DNA of 64,000 nt from Neocallimastix lanati (nom. inval.) (lineage: Eukaryota; Neocallimastigomycota; Neocallimastigomycetes; Neocallimastigales; Neocallimastigaceae), in assembly GCA_016946835.1 (NCBI GenBank), contig JACVTC010000056.1, positions 998,001-1,062,000 of the forward strand, read 5' to 3'. Below are positions 1 through 10,740 of the stretch, piece after piece. Below the pieces are notes generated by a model. It was not told where the DNA came from. It did not search any database and worked only from the letters and a program-made list of their open reading frames with translations. Position 1 is the first letter of the stretch; each line of letters begins with the position of its first letter. Position numbers and translations under genes: made by a program.

Positions 1-499
1 ATAAAATGAAAGTATCTAATAAATCTTTGATATCAATTTAGAAAAAGAATTTCTTTAAGTACTTATTTATATATTTTTGACAATAAAGAATAAAATACGA
101 AAGTTTTTTTATACCTCATATATATCTCATTAAATTTAAATTATTTTTTAAGAAAAAAATTTTTTTTCATGAAAAAAAAAAATTAAAAATATTATGTACT
201 TTAATAAATAATATAATATATCATAATATTGATAATATTTATTACAGAAAAATATATAATATTTTAAAATAAATATTCATATATAAAATATGATTTTTTT
301 TATATTTTATATTTTTATCGAATTTTTATTTTAATTTCGAAAATTTTAATATTTAAAAAAAATTAATGCTTTAATAAATGTTAATATTTATGTAATTTAT
401 TTTATTTATTTATAAAAAATTTTTTTGATTAAATAAAAGTAAAACTTATTGTTATTTATTGTTAATAATATGAATATTAAAGTTATGTGTTTATATGAT

Positions 500-590
500 A
501 TTAAGAAGTTTTGTATTATATTTTAATATATATTATCAAGTATATAACCAATAATATATTTTGTGTAACCTTAATAAAATAACTGTAGTG
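500..590 (+). repeat. LTR fragment, same family as the 777-1015 LTR
   Basis: This stretch matches the reverse complement of the middle of the 239-bp LTR at 777-1015, including the shared words TTTTAATATATATT, CCAATAATATATTT and TGTGTAACC. Both LTR ends are missing. Bases 1-499 and 591-771 are AT-rich and I see no gene in them. Confidence 0.7.
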
Positions 591-776
591 ATATCATTAC
601 TATTAGTCAAAAATTTTAATAAATTCATAATTATGATCAATAAAAAAAAATAATAATTCTAATTAAAAAATAAAAATGGCAGTCAATTAATTCATTATTA
701 AACTAAAAAAAAAAAAAATTGATAGAATAGTCAGTTAATATTGAATTAAATTGAAAATGATACTATTGTTAGTTAA

Positions 777-1015
777 TGTTAAAAAGTAAAAGATTCGTTT
801 TATTTATGTTTATAGAAAATGTAAATCTAATTTCATCTGTTTTATTAAAAGGAGTTATTATTGAAGAATTTTATATTATAAAATATTTATAGTTATTTTA
901 TTTAGGTTACACAAATATATTATTGGTCTTATACTTGAAAATATATATATTAAAATATATCACAAAACTCCTTAAGATTATATATATACAAAACTTCAAT
1001 ATTTATATTTTAACA
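777..1015 (-). repeat. 3' LTR of the 777-5337 element
   Basis: 239 bp, bounded by TGTTA...TAACA. The polypurine tract lies immediately inside at 1016-1026. Nearly identical to 5103-5337. Confidence 0.88.
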
Positions 1016-1108
1016 CTCCCCCTCAAGTCTAGCTTTCTATGAAGTTAGACTTGAATTAAGAGTTGCAGCGGAAATAATTATTCCTCATTTAATGCTTTAC
1101 AAATAAAT

Positions 1109-1300
1109 GTGTGGATACTAGATGTGTATTTAATGAAAACGGAGATATCAAACTTTGTATAGATGGACATTGTGGTAGATTTGTAGGAGATCCTTGAACC
1201 ACTGAAGATGAATATGCAAAGGATATTGTGATGGAGAATGCATCTTACCTAAACAACCAGAGAGGGAAACTGACACTGAACATAATCTTGAATTTTTTTT
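1109..1300 (+). pseudogene. Cys-rich secreted-protein fragment, possibly scaffoldin C-terminus
   Basis: One frame reads through two closely spaced Cys pairs (CVDTRC, then CIDGHCGRF) around a short NENGDIKL segment, hits one stop at about 1196, and continues as TTEDEYAKDIV. The dense Cys spacing and short polar linkers resemble the C-terminal part of the scaffoldin-like gene at 63.2-63.9 kb. A poly-T run follows. There is no start codon and the frame is broken. It lies inside the LTR element. The scaffoldin link is tentative. Confidence 0.35.
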
Positions 1301-1584
1301 TTTTTTTTTTTGGTATTCTAGGATTTTTGATTATAATTGAGTTCATTGTATTTTGTATGCTCGTTATAACTCCAATACTAAAGCTAGTGATACTAAATCT
1401 TATAAGCAATTTAATTATATTCGGTGTTTAATATTAATACATTATAATTTTAGTATAATACTATATAATATATATCGAATAAAATGATTTGGCTGATTTA
1501 CAACAAAAAGATAATAATTACTACAAGGATTGTTTATAAATTGTGAATAATAGATATAGATACTTAAAATGGTATTTTTTTCAG

Positions 1585-1920
1585 ATTGCTATAATAGAAA
1601 TGAGCATACTAGTATGAAATTTGTTCCAAACAATAGAGATAACCCTGATGACTTTGACATTAAAGGTTATGTTAATATTAAAAGTAATAAATATTATTTT
1701 ACAAGCAACAGAAGTGGTAATTGCATCTTACAATCAACTGATTGAGTTTAACCGAGTTCGTTATTATGATTGAGTTGTTTATCAAGATCCTACTAACAAG
1801 ACTAATGTTGAAATACCCTTGACTGAATATGGTTGTTGTACAATCGTAAGGGATAATAAAGATACCAAATGGATAGAAAATCTTCCTCATCATATACAAA
1901 TTAACCAAATTAATTTGATA
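1585..1920 (+). pseudogene. Second fragment of a GYxxxxxxYY-type secreted protein
   Basis: One frame reads from DCYNRNEH to KGYVNIKSNKYYF and then GNC. The GYxxI..NKYY core matches the recurring GY(I/V)K...NYY motif of the repeats at 51.6-64 kb. Stops follow at about 1740. A second frame (VVYQDPTNKT...) remains open to 1920 after shifts. It is probably a decayed piece of a related Cys-repeat protein carried inside the LTR element. Confidence 0.35.
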
Positions 1921-1967
1921 TCTAAGTCAAAATCAAAAATTTTAAGATTTAATTAATTTCTTTAGTC

Positions 1968-1970
<3 letters not shown>

Positions 1971-2000
<30 letters not shown>
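1971..2000 (+). repeat. Poly-T run of 30
   Basis: Thirty consecutive T. Equivalent to a poly-A tract on the minus strand, which is the sense strand of the surrounding LTR element. Confidence 0.95.
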
Positions 2001-2001
<1 letters not shown>

Positions 2002-2264
2002 AAATTTAAAGAACTACACTCATTAAACTGTAATAATTAATATTTTTTGTTTCGTTTTTATGATTATTATTTATATATATCTATTACAAGTATTATTGGA
2101 TATTCTAATAAATCTTTATTTCTACAAAATTTTTATTTCAACTTTTACATGCATAAAAAAAAATTGTGTTTCCCTAAATTTATATTCATTATTAATATCT
2201 ACTTCATTGTCTACCAAGAATACAATTAAACTTTTGTTTCCTTATAGTCTGTTGTTCTACGACT

Positions 2265-3330
2265 ATTAAAATTAGTTTCGGTGTAAGTAACAGAATCTTT
2301 ATTACTGTTATTGTCAATAATGACAGAGTATCTACGAGTGGTATCTCCCATATTTAAGTTATTTGTAAAATTGAACGAATAGTATGGCTTGTAGTTATTT
2401 AAATTATATGAAAGTAAATATAAGGATGATTCATCGGTAGATGTTGTAGTCTATCTTGATGATTCCCTGCAATACAACAGCAAGTTCCTGAACCGTTGTG
2501 TGAACATGATCAATTATTATAAGAAGAATATGAAGATGTACTGCATGAAGTGCAAGTACTTGATGTGATGTTGGATTTTTTTTATTATTAGTATTTGGCT
2601 TTTTAACAATAATATTAGAGTTGTCAATGGTAAGATCACCACATTTATTAATAGCTAAAATAAATGTAGTATATGTAGCAAAAATAGAAACTGCGTTAGA
2701 GTTTATGGTTTCACTTAAAAACATTTCTGAGTTAATAACAATTTCTTAAACAACATGTTTAATGATTAATAAATCTTCTAGATTATTATATGGTGGTGAC
2801 TCCTTTGGTGAATCTCTTTGTAAATCTCTATGTAGATCTCTTGATAAACATGGAACTGGTGTGTTTTCAGTGGTTTAGAAAACATCAGAATTTTATTCCA
2901 TGTTGATACATGAACCATCACTTTAGGAAATTGAATAACTAACTTGAGATTGATAATTATTTTGTAAAATCTGAACTGATAATTACGTTTAAAGTCATTA
3001 TTTGAATTAGTCAAATTATCGTGCAATCCACCTACTGGATAGTTTGGTTTTGGGCTAACATAATTTAATGAGCAATATGAAAAATCGATGTTACCGTTTT
3101 ACATAAATGAATTTTTTTTTTATTAGGATAAATCCAATAATAGTAACTAAGGCAAGTACACTTGTACCATACAAAGAGATAATAACAGCATTATTTGTTT
3201 CTTCAGTTGTAATATCGGCTGTACTTTCATTTATTAAAATTTTTGATTTATTATTACCGATTTAACCATTATTATTGCCATTATTATTGTCATTATCATT
3301 ATTGTTGACAATATTATCTCCATTAGTTTT
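2265..3330 (-). pseudogene. Membrane-protein relic, copy A
   Basis: On the minus strand an Asn-rich stretch (about 3330-3250) leads to a hydrophobic segment ending in Lys (VLALVTIIGFILIKKK, about 3180-3110), which looks like a single transmembrane helix. Next comes YVSPKPNYPV (about 3030), then SETINSNAVSIFAT and NKCGDLTID (2720-2620), and a tail with SSRYTTTS-like sequence. The frame shifts several times. The whole relic is homologous to the plus-strand copy at 5485-6530. I do not recognise the family; a type I surface protein is a reasonable reading. It lies inside the LTR element in the element's sense orientation. Confidence 0.55.
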
Positions 3331-3429
3331 GTTTCTTTTATTTCATGATATTATTACAGATATATTAAAGATTATTTGTTTTTATCTTTAAGAATATTTA
3401 TAACAAATATTCTGGCATTTCAATTAAAA

Positions 3430-4087
3430 TGAAAACATTATATATTACTGATGGAACAAAAAATTCTATTATTCAAATTATTTAGATAGTTATGGTATTC
3501 TCTCCTATTCCGTTACATTACCTATTAATTCAATTTATTTAGAAAATGAAAATGGTGCTCTATTTAATTCTATTATTCATCAAATTTTTCTTGTTGAACT
3601 TAAAATACAAATTGAAAATTATCAAAAAAAAATTTCAGAGTAGCATATTTAAATTCAGAACCAGATACTTCAAAGATTTTTCTGATATTACTCAAGTTAA
3701 AGCTACTGTAGGTTCTCAATTAAATTCTGAAGGTAATAATTAGCAGAACAAATTCAAATGAAGTATAAAGATATAGTCTTTGATGTTCCAGATTCCTCAA
3801 CTGATTATAAAGATATTCTTACTTCAATTAGTCATTATGAACTTACTATTTCTGATTCTAAAGCTCTTAAAGAGTTATTAAAATATAATAATATTAAAGC
3901 TAGTTGTTCTGGTGCTTTCTATGATAAAGATGGAATTAATTCAATGTATTTATTTATACCATTTGTTGATAGTGCTGTTGCTTCTTTACTGGTCATTTTT
4001 GGATTAATTGGACTACTTATGATGTTGTTAATGTTTACATTTGGATTAATATATAAATTATTGTTTATATTTACACTATTTTTTTAA
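3430..4087 (+). pseudogene. Membrane-protein fragment with C-terminal hydrophobic segment
   Basis: Frames shifted at about 3500, 3640 and 3740 together give an extracellular-looking domain (YSVTLPINSIYLE, GALFNSIIHQIFLVEL, SDITQVKATVGSQLNSEGN). The intact reading frame 3758-4087 (109 codons) adds DVPDSSTDYKDILTSI and ends in a strongly hydrophobic stretch (LLVIFGLIGLLMMLLMF) followed by another. The layout recalls an ectodomain running into the first helix of a polytopic receptor such as a class C GPCR, but that is only a guess. It is captured within the LTR element. Confidence 0.4.
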
Positions 4088-4350
4088 TAATAAATTACTT
4101 GAATTATTAGATATTAAATCTAAATCAATTGGAGAAAGCAAAACATTGTTCTTATTTTCTATTTCTTCATTTATTTTTCCTTTTTCATCAATATTTGCTA
4201 AAAATGAGCTAATTCTTGATTTTGTTCTTTAATCTTTTGAGCGATGATCACATTATCTAAGATCTTTTGTTGTATTAATTTTTTTTTTTTTTTTGCATTT
4301 TCAGTTTCAAATGGAAATTGTACATGATCGACGTTATTTAGATCCATCCT
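4085..4350 (-). pseudogene. Possible coiled-coil protein C-terminus (decayed)
   Basis: The minus strand reads VDHVQFPFETENA, then a coiled-coil-like segment (LIQQKILDNVIIAQKIKEQN), and after a frame change ANIDEKGKINEEIENKNN...LLLKK before a stop near 4087. The run of As at 4280-4294 probably shifts the frame. No family is recognised. It competes with the exon-like reading on the opposite strand at 4305-4379. Confidence 0.25.
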
Positions 4351-4379
4351 ACAATGAAAGCGAAGCCATAATTGATTCT
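4305..4379 (+). other. Exon-like segment with good splice sites
   Basis: A 25-codon open segment (starts FQMEIVHDRRYLDPSYN) lies between a long pyrimidine tract ending TTTTCAG and a consensus GTAAGT donor. It may be the next exon of the membrane-protein fragment upstream on the same strand. Confidence 0.3.
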
Positions 4380-4647
4380 GTAAGTGGTTTGCATTTTGAT
4401 TAAATTTAAAGTTGTTTTGTTTGTCTAATTTTGAAGTTAAAAAGTTATGAAATCTTTTTCATATATATATATTAATTATAAATATGTTTTTTTTTTTTTT
4501 TTATTTTTAATTATTCAAATTATTAAAATATAAAATCCAATTATATTATTTTTTTTTTCTTTTTATATATAAATAAAATATTTATATTATATATTTATTT
4601 AATTATTTATTTACATATTTTTTAAGTAATAGTATAATTACTATTAT

Positions 4648-4750
4648 CGCTGACTTTTCAGCTCTTTATTATAACGCTGACAATATTCAGCTCTTTATAA
4701 TAACGCTGACTTTTCAGCTTTTTAATTATACCGCTGACTAAATTCAGCTT
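4648..4750 (+). repeat. Four tandem hairpin units, 27-29 bp each
   Basis: Units start at 4648, 4675, 4704 and 4732. Each contains GCTGA-N4-6-TCAGC, so each can fold as a 5-bp stem-loop. AT spacers such as TCTTTATTATAA separate them. The array lies in the interior of the LTR element near its 5' end. Confidence 0.8.
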
Positions 4751-5102
4751 GGTATTTTATTATTTTTTTTTTTATTATTTTTATTCCTAATATTTAATGT
4801 ATTCATTAAATAATATATAAAAATTGATACTTATTTTCGAAAATAATTAAAATTTGTATATATCATAAATATTTTAAATTTATGTTTAATGAATATTTTA
4901 AATTTATATTACAGAATTGTTGATTTGTACATGTTAAGTTTTATATATTTTTAATTATTATTGGAATTGATTTATTTTACAATAAGAATTTAAAATATTA
5001 ATTAATAACTTTAATTCAAAATAATTGTTAAATTTATTTATATAATTTTTCTAACACTTAACTTAATGTTCACTCAATCTGGTGAGATTGAGACTCTTAA
5101 TC

Positions 5103-5337
5103 TGTTAAAAAGTAAAAGATTCGTTTTATTTATGTTTATAGAAAATGTAAATCTAATTTCATCTATTTTATTAAAAGGAGTTATTATTGAAGAATTTTAT
5201 ATTATAAAATATTTATAGTTATTTTATTTAGGTTACACAAATATATTATTGATCTTATACTTGAAAATATATATATTAAAATATATCACAAAACTCCTTA
5301 ATATTATATATATACAAAACTTCAATATATTTTAACA
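5103..5337 (-). repeat. 5' LTR of the 777-5337 element
   Basis: 235 bp. Next to it on the interior side is the motif GATTAAGAGTCTCAATCTC (minus strand), a probable primer-binding site also found after other LTRs in this window. Confidence 0.88.
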
Positions 5338-5484
5338 GTTAATATGCTAATAATTAACATGTTAAACTGAAAATAAATACAATAATAGTCAGGTAACATA
5401 AATGTTAATCTACAAGTAATAAAGAAACCAATTGATCTTAAAATAATAAAATAAATCAATTTAAATAATTAAATAAAATTTAAT

Positions 5485-6530
5485 AGGTGGATAACGTTAA
5501 TAATTTAAATGCAAATAATAATATAAATTCAAACTTAGATAATAATATTAACAATAATAATAGAAATGAAACAAACAATATTAATAGAAATAATGTTGTC
5601 AATAATAATAATTATGACAATAATAATGGCAATAATAATGGTTAAATCGGTAATAACAAATCAAATATTTTAGAAAGCTAAAAGTACAGCCAATATTACA
5701 GCTGAAGAAGAAGATGGAACAAATAATGCTGTCACTATATCTTTGTCTGGTACAAGTTACTTTAGTTGCTTATAGTGGATTTATCTTAATGAGAAAAAAT
5801 CATATGTAAAACTGTGACAATGATATTTCATACAATTTATTAAATTATGTTAGTCCAAAACCAAATTACCCAGTAGATGGATTGTACTATGATTTAACTA
5901 ATTCAAATAATGAATATTAACATGATTATCATTTAAGATTTTTCAAAATAATAATCAATCTCAAGTTAGTTATCCAATTTCCTTAAGTGATGGTTCATGT
6001 GTCAACATGGATAAAAAATTCAGATGTTTTCTAAACCACTTAAAATATTCCAATTCCACGTTTATCAAAAGATTTACCCAGAGATTAACCTATAGATTTA
6101 CCAAAAGATTCACCAAGGTAATCACCATCAAATGATACTCAAGAAGATTTACCAATCACTAAACATGCTGTTTAAGAAATTGCTATTAGCCTAGAAAAGG
6201 TTTTAAGTGAAACCATAAACTCTAAAGAAGTTTCTGCTTTTGCTACAACTGCTTCAGTTACTTTAGCTGTTAATAAGTGCGGTGATCTAACCATCAATAA
6301 CTCTTATATTATTGCTGAAAAGCAAAATACTACTAGTGAAAAAATCCAACATCCCATTAAGTATTTGTACTTCATGTAATAAATCTTCATGTTCTTCTTG
6401 TAACAATTGCTCATTTTCACACAATGGTTCAGGAAGTTGTTCTTGCTCTTGCAAGGAATCATCAAGATATACTACAACTACTATCTTTATTTCAAAAAAT
6501 ATTAAAATAGTATATAAATATAATAATGTA
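5485..6530 (+). pseudogene. Membrane-protein relic, copy B (inverted relative to copy A)
   Basis: The plus strand shows a long Asn-rich stretch (5490-5640), then NAVTISLSGTS and a broken hydrophobic segment ending FILMRK (about 5790), YVSPKPNYPVDGLYYDLTNS (5840-5915), DGSCVNMD, SETINSKEVSAFAT and VNKCGDLTIN (6200-6300). The last part, reading 6312-6554, is Cys/Ser-rich (CTSCNKSSCSSCNNC) and then SSRYTTTT. It is homologous throughout to 2265-3330 but inverted, and lies outside the LTR element. Stops and shifts make it non-functional. Family unknown. Confidence 0.55.
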
Positions 6531-6674
6531 CATTTTTATAATATTTATAGTTAACATAATATGTGACTTATTATTATTATTATTGGTCACATATTTTACA
6601 TGAATATATTAATATATATAAAAATGCTCCTTATATTAATGTAATTATAAAACTTCATATTTATATTTCTAACA
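6500..6674 (-). repeat. Solo LTR-like sequence, second family
   Basis: Matches 13372-13567 in order (TTTATAGTTAACATAA, then an AATTATAAAACTT...TTTCTAA end). No polypurine tract follows the right end, so it is probably a solo LTR. It overlaps the end of the copy B relic. Confidence 0.5.
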
Positions 6675-9056
6675 GATATATTGTTTTATATGAAATTTTT
6701 TATTCTTTTAATATTTGAAATTAATTAAATTATTTTTAATTTATTTTATTATAATATAATAAGTTTTTTTTTATACTTTAAAATCTTTATACTTAAAAGT
6801 ATACATTGTAAAAGTATATAAACAAACGAATAAATTATGATTAATATAGAAAAAGGAATAACTAATAAAATATTTATGAAAAAGATTGATTTTTAAAATT
6901 TTTTCTTTACTATATTTTATATAACTTTTTTACAAATTATTATTACATAAATATAAATAAATATATATTAATATTATATTTAAAACACACCCAAAAATCT
7001 TACTTTCTCAGTAAAAGCTAAGTAATATTTGAATATATTTCTATTTAATTTTATGATATTAAAATTATAAAACATCAGATTTATACAATTATGTATAATT
7101 TTATATTGCTCTTGAATCTATCCTCTAGAAGTTCCTAACTTAAAATTATTTATTTCTATTCAAACTGCTCTAATATTTAATGATTCTCAGAATATTGTTA
7201 TAGCAGATTTTTATAAGAAGTATATAATATAAACTTATTAATATATAATATACAATTAATTTTAAATTATACAAAAAGCATATACTATAAATAATATTTA
7301 GTAAATTTATTAACAAAACTATGACTATTATATTAATAAATTATAATAGAGATAATATTTGTTTCAGTGATAAAATTCAGATAACAGTACCTGATTGTTT
7401 AATTGTGGAAAACTTAAATATAATATTTTAAGATATAACAAAAACTTTTAAAAGTTCATATGAATCATGAGTCATGAAATTCTTAAAAATACAAATTTAA
7501 TGTCTATTGACTCTTTAATATACATAAAATAATTATGAATATAATCAATAACATATATTGATAATACTATTTTATTTAGAAAATAAGATAATTAATATGT
7601 TTTTATTACTATATAAAAATTATCAAGGACCGCTCATAAAATGTCAATAATAGGCATACTTTTTAAAATTGAACTGAATTTCTTTCATGTTCCTGAAAAT
7701 TATTTAATACAATTATAAATAATATTATAATAATAAGTAAATTGATATTGCATTTGGTAATAAATGAGATGTATTAATCTTTTAAAATATCATTTTTGAT
7801 ATTGTTAATTAGATGTTTAAAAATGATAGTTTTATTATATATCTAAAAAAAATTAATTTTAAAATTTTAATCTGTAAAAAAGGTATCTTCAATATCTTTC
7901 AAAATATATACCATTTCACCTTTTTTTATAGATAATAAATAATATAATTTATGTATGTCAAAAAATTATTATAATTATTTTTTTATAATTAACAAATCAA
8001 TTCATTTTATTTCAATAATATTTCAGAATACTTCCTTTTAGTTATGAAAAAATATCAAAAAATTTTAAAAAAAGATCTTGGCTTCTTAAATTTTGTTATT
8101 TATGAAAATAAATCTATTTAGTAATTAATTATTAATAACAATGAAGATATAATTTTAAATTGTTTATATTTAATTGAAGAATTCAATAAGAACCAATAAA
8201 TAATTATATTATAAACTATAAAATAAAATAAGTAAAAAATTTTTTTTGGGCATCTCCATAAATCAAGCTTAAAAATATAAACTAGCGTCCGAATACTAAA
8301 GCAGTGTAAAAAAAACTAAAAATTAGGTCTATGCATGATGGGACTATTATCTATTTCCAACAATTTTACATTTGAAACATATTGGCCATCACAATAATTT
8401 CATTTTCAGAACATTTATATGTCATTACAAAGCTCGAAGTGCCTCCTACATATTTCAAATCTATATAAAAAATTTTATATTTAAAAAGTAATAATTTTTT
8501 TTTTGGTCATTAATAATTTTATTTATATCACCATTTTCATTTATAAGATAAAAATTAAATATTATATTTTAATATCAAAATAGTTTTTCTTTTTATAAGA
8601 ATAATATTATTTTTAATAATTATACTTTAATTACTTTAAATAATTAATAAAAATATTACTAAAATATATAAATAATATTTATGAACAAAAAAATTATTCA
8701 TATATAATTTTATTTTTATTTTGTATTATTTTATATATAATTTTATATTTTTTTTGATTCTTTATTTTTTTATATTTAATTATTTTTTTTATTACTTTTA
8801 ATTATTTTTTATTAATTTATATTAATTCATTCCGACTGTTATTTATTTGTTTATTTAATTTAATCTAAAATTTTGTTAATTATTTTTTATTACTATAAAC
8901 TTTAAAATTGTTATATATAAAGGGTTTAATTTTTTTTTCTAATAATATTATTTATCTTTTATCCGATGTCAATTTTGATTCTTAAAATTTTTAGGTATTA
9001 TATATATAAAATATTCTCTTAATGGATATGTCATAACAATAAAATATTTTTTGAAT
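6675..9056. other. AT-rich interval, no gene recognised
   Basis: No reading frame with recognisable protein signatures. 8230-8460 is less AT-rich than its surroundings and may be old repeat sequence. 6980-7030 has a polypurine-like tract on the minus strand (TTTTTGGGTGTG) that could be the end of another LTR element. Confidence 0.5.
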
Positions 9057-10076
9057 TTAATAAAGAATTTTCATATACGATTTATTGTATTTTTCTTTGA
9101 CATAATTATCTAACATTTTTATATTTTTTTTTAATCTTGAGGGGTAATTTGAATCTTTATAGTTTGAGTATGCATTTATTGTATTTAATTTTGATTGCTT
9201 ATATAACGTATTACCATCTATTGAAAAACATCTTTTATATCTATTACCTGTAACTAATAGTGCATAGGAATATACCATATCACTTTGCCACTTTACATCA
9301 CTTAATGTTGTCAATATTAAATTATTATATATATCATCTAAATAATTACTATAAAATCTTTTACTAGTCAATGTAAATGGTCCACTATGTAAATATAATT
9401 TACTTTTCATTCTATTTGAAAATCCAACAATTGGGAATAATTTATTATATTTAAGATAGGTTTTATACATTTCCTCAATATAAAAATTTGGATATTCAAT
9501 GTCATCATCAATAGATAAAACTAGATCATTGGGAAAACGATTCATAGTTGGAATTATTTTTTTAAAAACTGTAGTATTTTCTTTAATCCAAAAAATTTCA
9601 AATAATTCATTTCTTTTGACTTCCTGCACTAACTCTTCAGGTAATTCATTTTCTTTATTTGGAAATTCTTCTTCTGAAAGATTTAGAATTATTTTTGATG
9701 GCAATAAAGTTTGTTTCATCATTAAGTCAATGGTATGTTTACAATTTTGAATTCTTTTAGTCCAAGATGTAAATGATACATAAATTTTATCATCTAATTC
9801 ATTATTTGTATGAATTTTTCTATTCTCCAAAAATTTAATCTCATTTTCAGAAATTTTATTATTCTTGAAAATTTTATTATCATATGATATACCAAAAGAA
9901 ATACATTTTTTACAAAATTTTTTTAACTTTCCATTTTGGATTGAACATCTTTTTTTACATTGTAATGATAATTCCTGATTGCTTAAATTTTTTTCTGATA
10001 AAGAGTAGTTAAATTTAACAAAAAATATAGTAAAAATTAATATAGTAATAAATGATAATTTATTGTTTATATTCAT
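9057..10076 (-). CDS. Secreted/Golgi GT-A-like glycosyltransferase with Cys-motif leader
   Basis: Intact 339-residue frame. Residues 1-26 form a signal peptide or signal anchor. A four-Cys Lys-rich motif follows (C40, C44, C55, C58; C-x3-C-x10-C-x2-C, core KLKKFCKKC), then a polar linker and a catalytic domain from about residue 98. Features typical of GT-A transferases that resemble bacterial polysaccharide enzymes: VSFTSWTKRI start, QTLLPSKIILNLSEEEFP, and the metal-binding acidic triplet DDD at 190-192 (SIDDDIEYP). The start was chosen because the leader is nearly identical to the SGNH protein at 21889. No intron is needed. Sugar donor and acceptor are unknown; the related domain occurs twice in the gene at 37279. 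It likely acts in the Golgi or outside the cell on a surface glycan. Confidence 0.78.
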   Translation of the reverse strand: MNINNKLSFITILIFTIFFVKFNYSLSEKNLSNQELSLQCKKRCSIQNGKLKKFCKKCISFGISYDNKIFKNNKISENEIKFLENRKIHTNNELDDKIYVSFTSWTKRIQNCKHTIDLMMKQTLLPSKIILNLSEEEFPNKENELPEELVQEVKRNELFEIFWIKENTTVFKKIIPTMNRFPNDLVLSIDDDIEYPNFYIEEMYKTYLKYNKLFPIVGFSNRMKSKLYLHSGPFTLTSKRFYSNYLDDIYNNLILTTLSDVKWQSDMVYSYALLVTGNRYKRCFSIDGNTLYKQSKLNTINAYSNYKDSNYPSRLKKNIKMLDNYVKEKYNKSYMKILY

Positions 10077-10740
10077 TTCGGTTTGTATGTATTATAATTT
10101 AATATTAGGTTTTTTTTTTTTAAATGTAATATGCTTGAATCCATTTGACAATTTATATTTTTTTTATGAAATAAAGTGAATTAAGTTTATAACTGTTTAG
10201 TTTCTAAATTTGAATTTTTTGTAAATTTGTAAATTTATTTTTAACTATGAAATTATAATTAGAACTTTTTGTTAATTTTCAGAATATTAGGTATAAATTT
10301 ATTATTAATTTAAATTAAGATTTAAAACATTCAAAATTTATTTTAATATAAATTATCTTTATTATTTTTAAATAAATTGAATATATTAAATCCATAATTA
10401 TGAAAATGTTTAATTCAAATTGTTTGATTTTTTATTATAGGAAATTTAAATTTTAAATTTAAATTTTTATTATTGAATGTAATTTAAATCATATTAGGAA
10501 ATATTATTCAAAATTTATTTCGTAAGGATAATTTATCTCACTTATATATTTAATATTTCATGATTTTATTCTTCAATTAATATTATAATTTAGATCTCAA
10601 TTTGAGGATTTAAAAATTTCAATTTTATATCTCAAAAAATTTTTTCATATCATTTTTTAACATTAATATTTAATATAATTTCATAATGAATTAATATATC
10701 TTTATTTAAATATTACTTTATTTATTAATATATGCTTTAA
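10077..10740. other. AT-rich upstream region
   Basis: Upstream of the minus-strand transferase gene. Only AT-rich sequence with runs of T; nothing further can be supported. Confidence 0.5.

Larger units (their letters stand above)
772..5342 (-). mobile_element. Complete non-autonomous LTR element with TSD GTTAA
   Basis: LTRs lie at 777-1015 (239 bp) and 5103-5337 (235 bp) in direct orientation. I count three substitutions and one 4-bp indel between them. Both begin TGTTA and end TAACA. The 5-bp flanks are identical (gttaa, 772-776 and 5338-5342), which marks the target duplication. The element reads on the minus strand: a purine-rich polypurine tract (GAGGGGGAG on minus) abuts the left LTR at 1016-1026, and a probable primer-binding motif (GATTAAGAGTCTCA) abuts the right LTR at 5089-5102. 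The 4.1-kb interior shows no gag, protease, integrase or RT that I can recognise. It holds pieces of secreted or membrane-protein-like sequence instead, each annotated separately. It resembles a LARD-type copia derivative moved in trans. Confidence 0.85.

Noticed and set aside
1699-1908. 69-codon minus-strand frame
   Set aside because: Opposite strand of the broken GY..YY fragment; hydrophobic, AT-driven sequence without any family signature.
9499-9750. 83-codon plus-strand frame
   Set aside because: Antisense shadow of the intact GT-A-like transferase gene.
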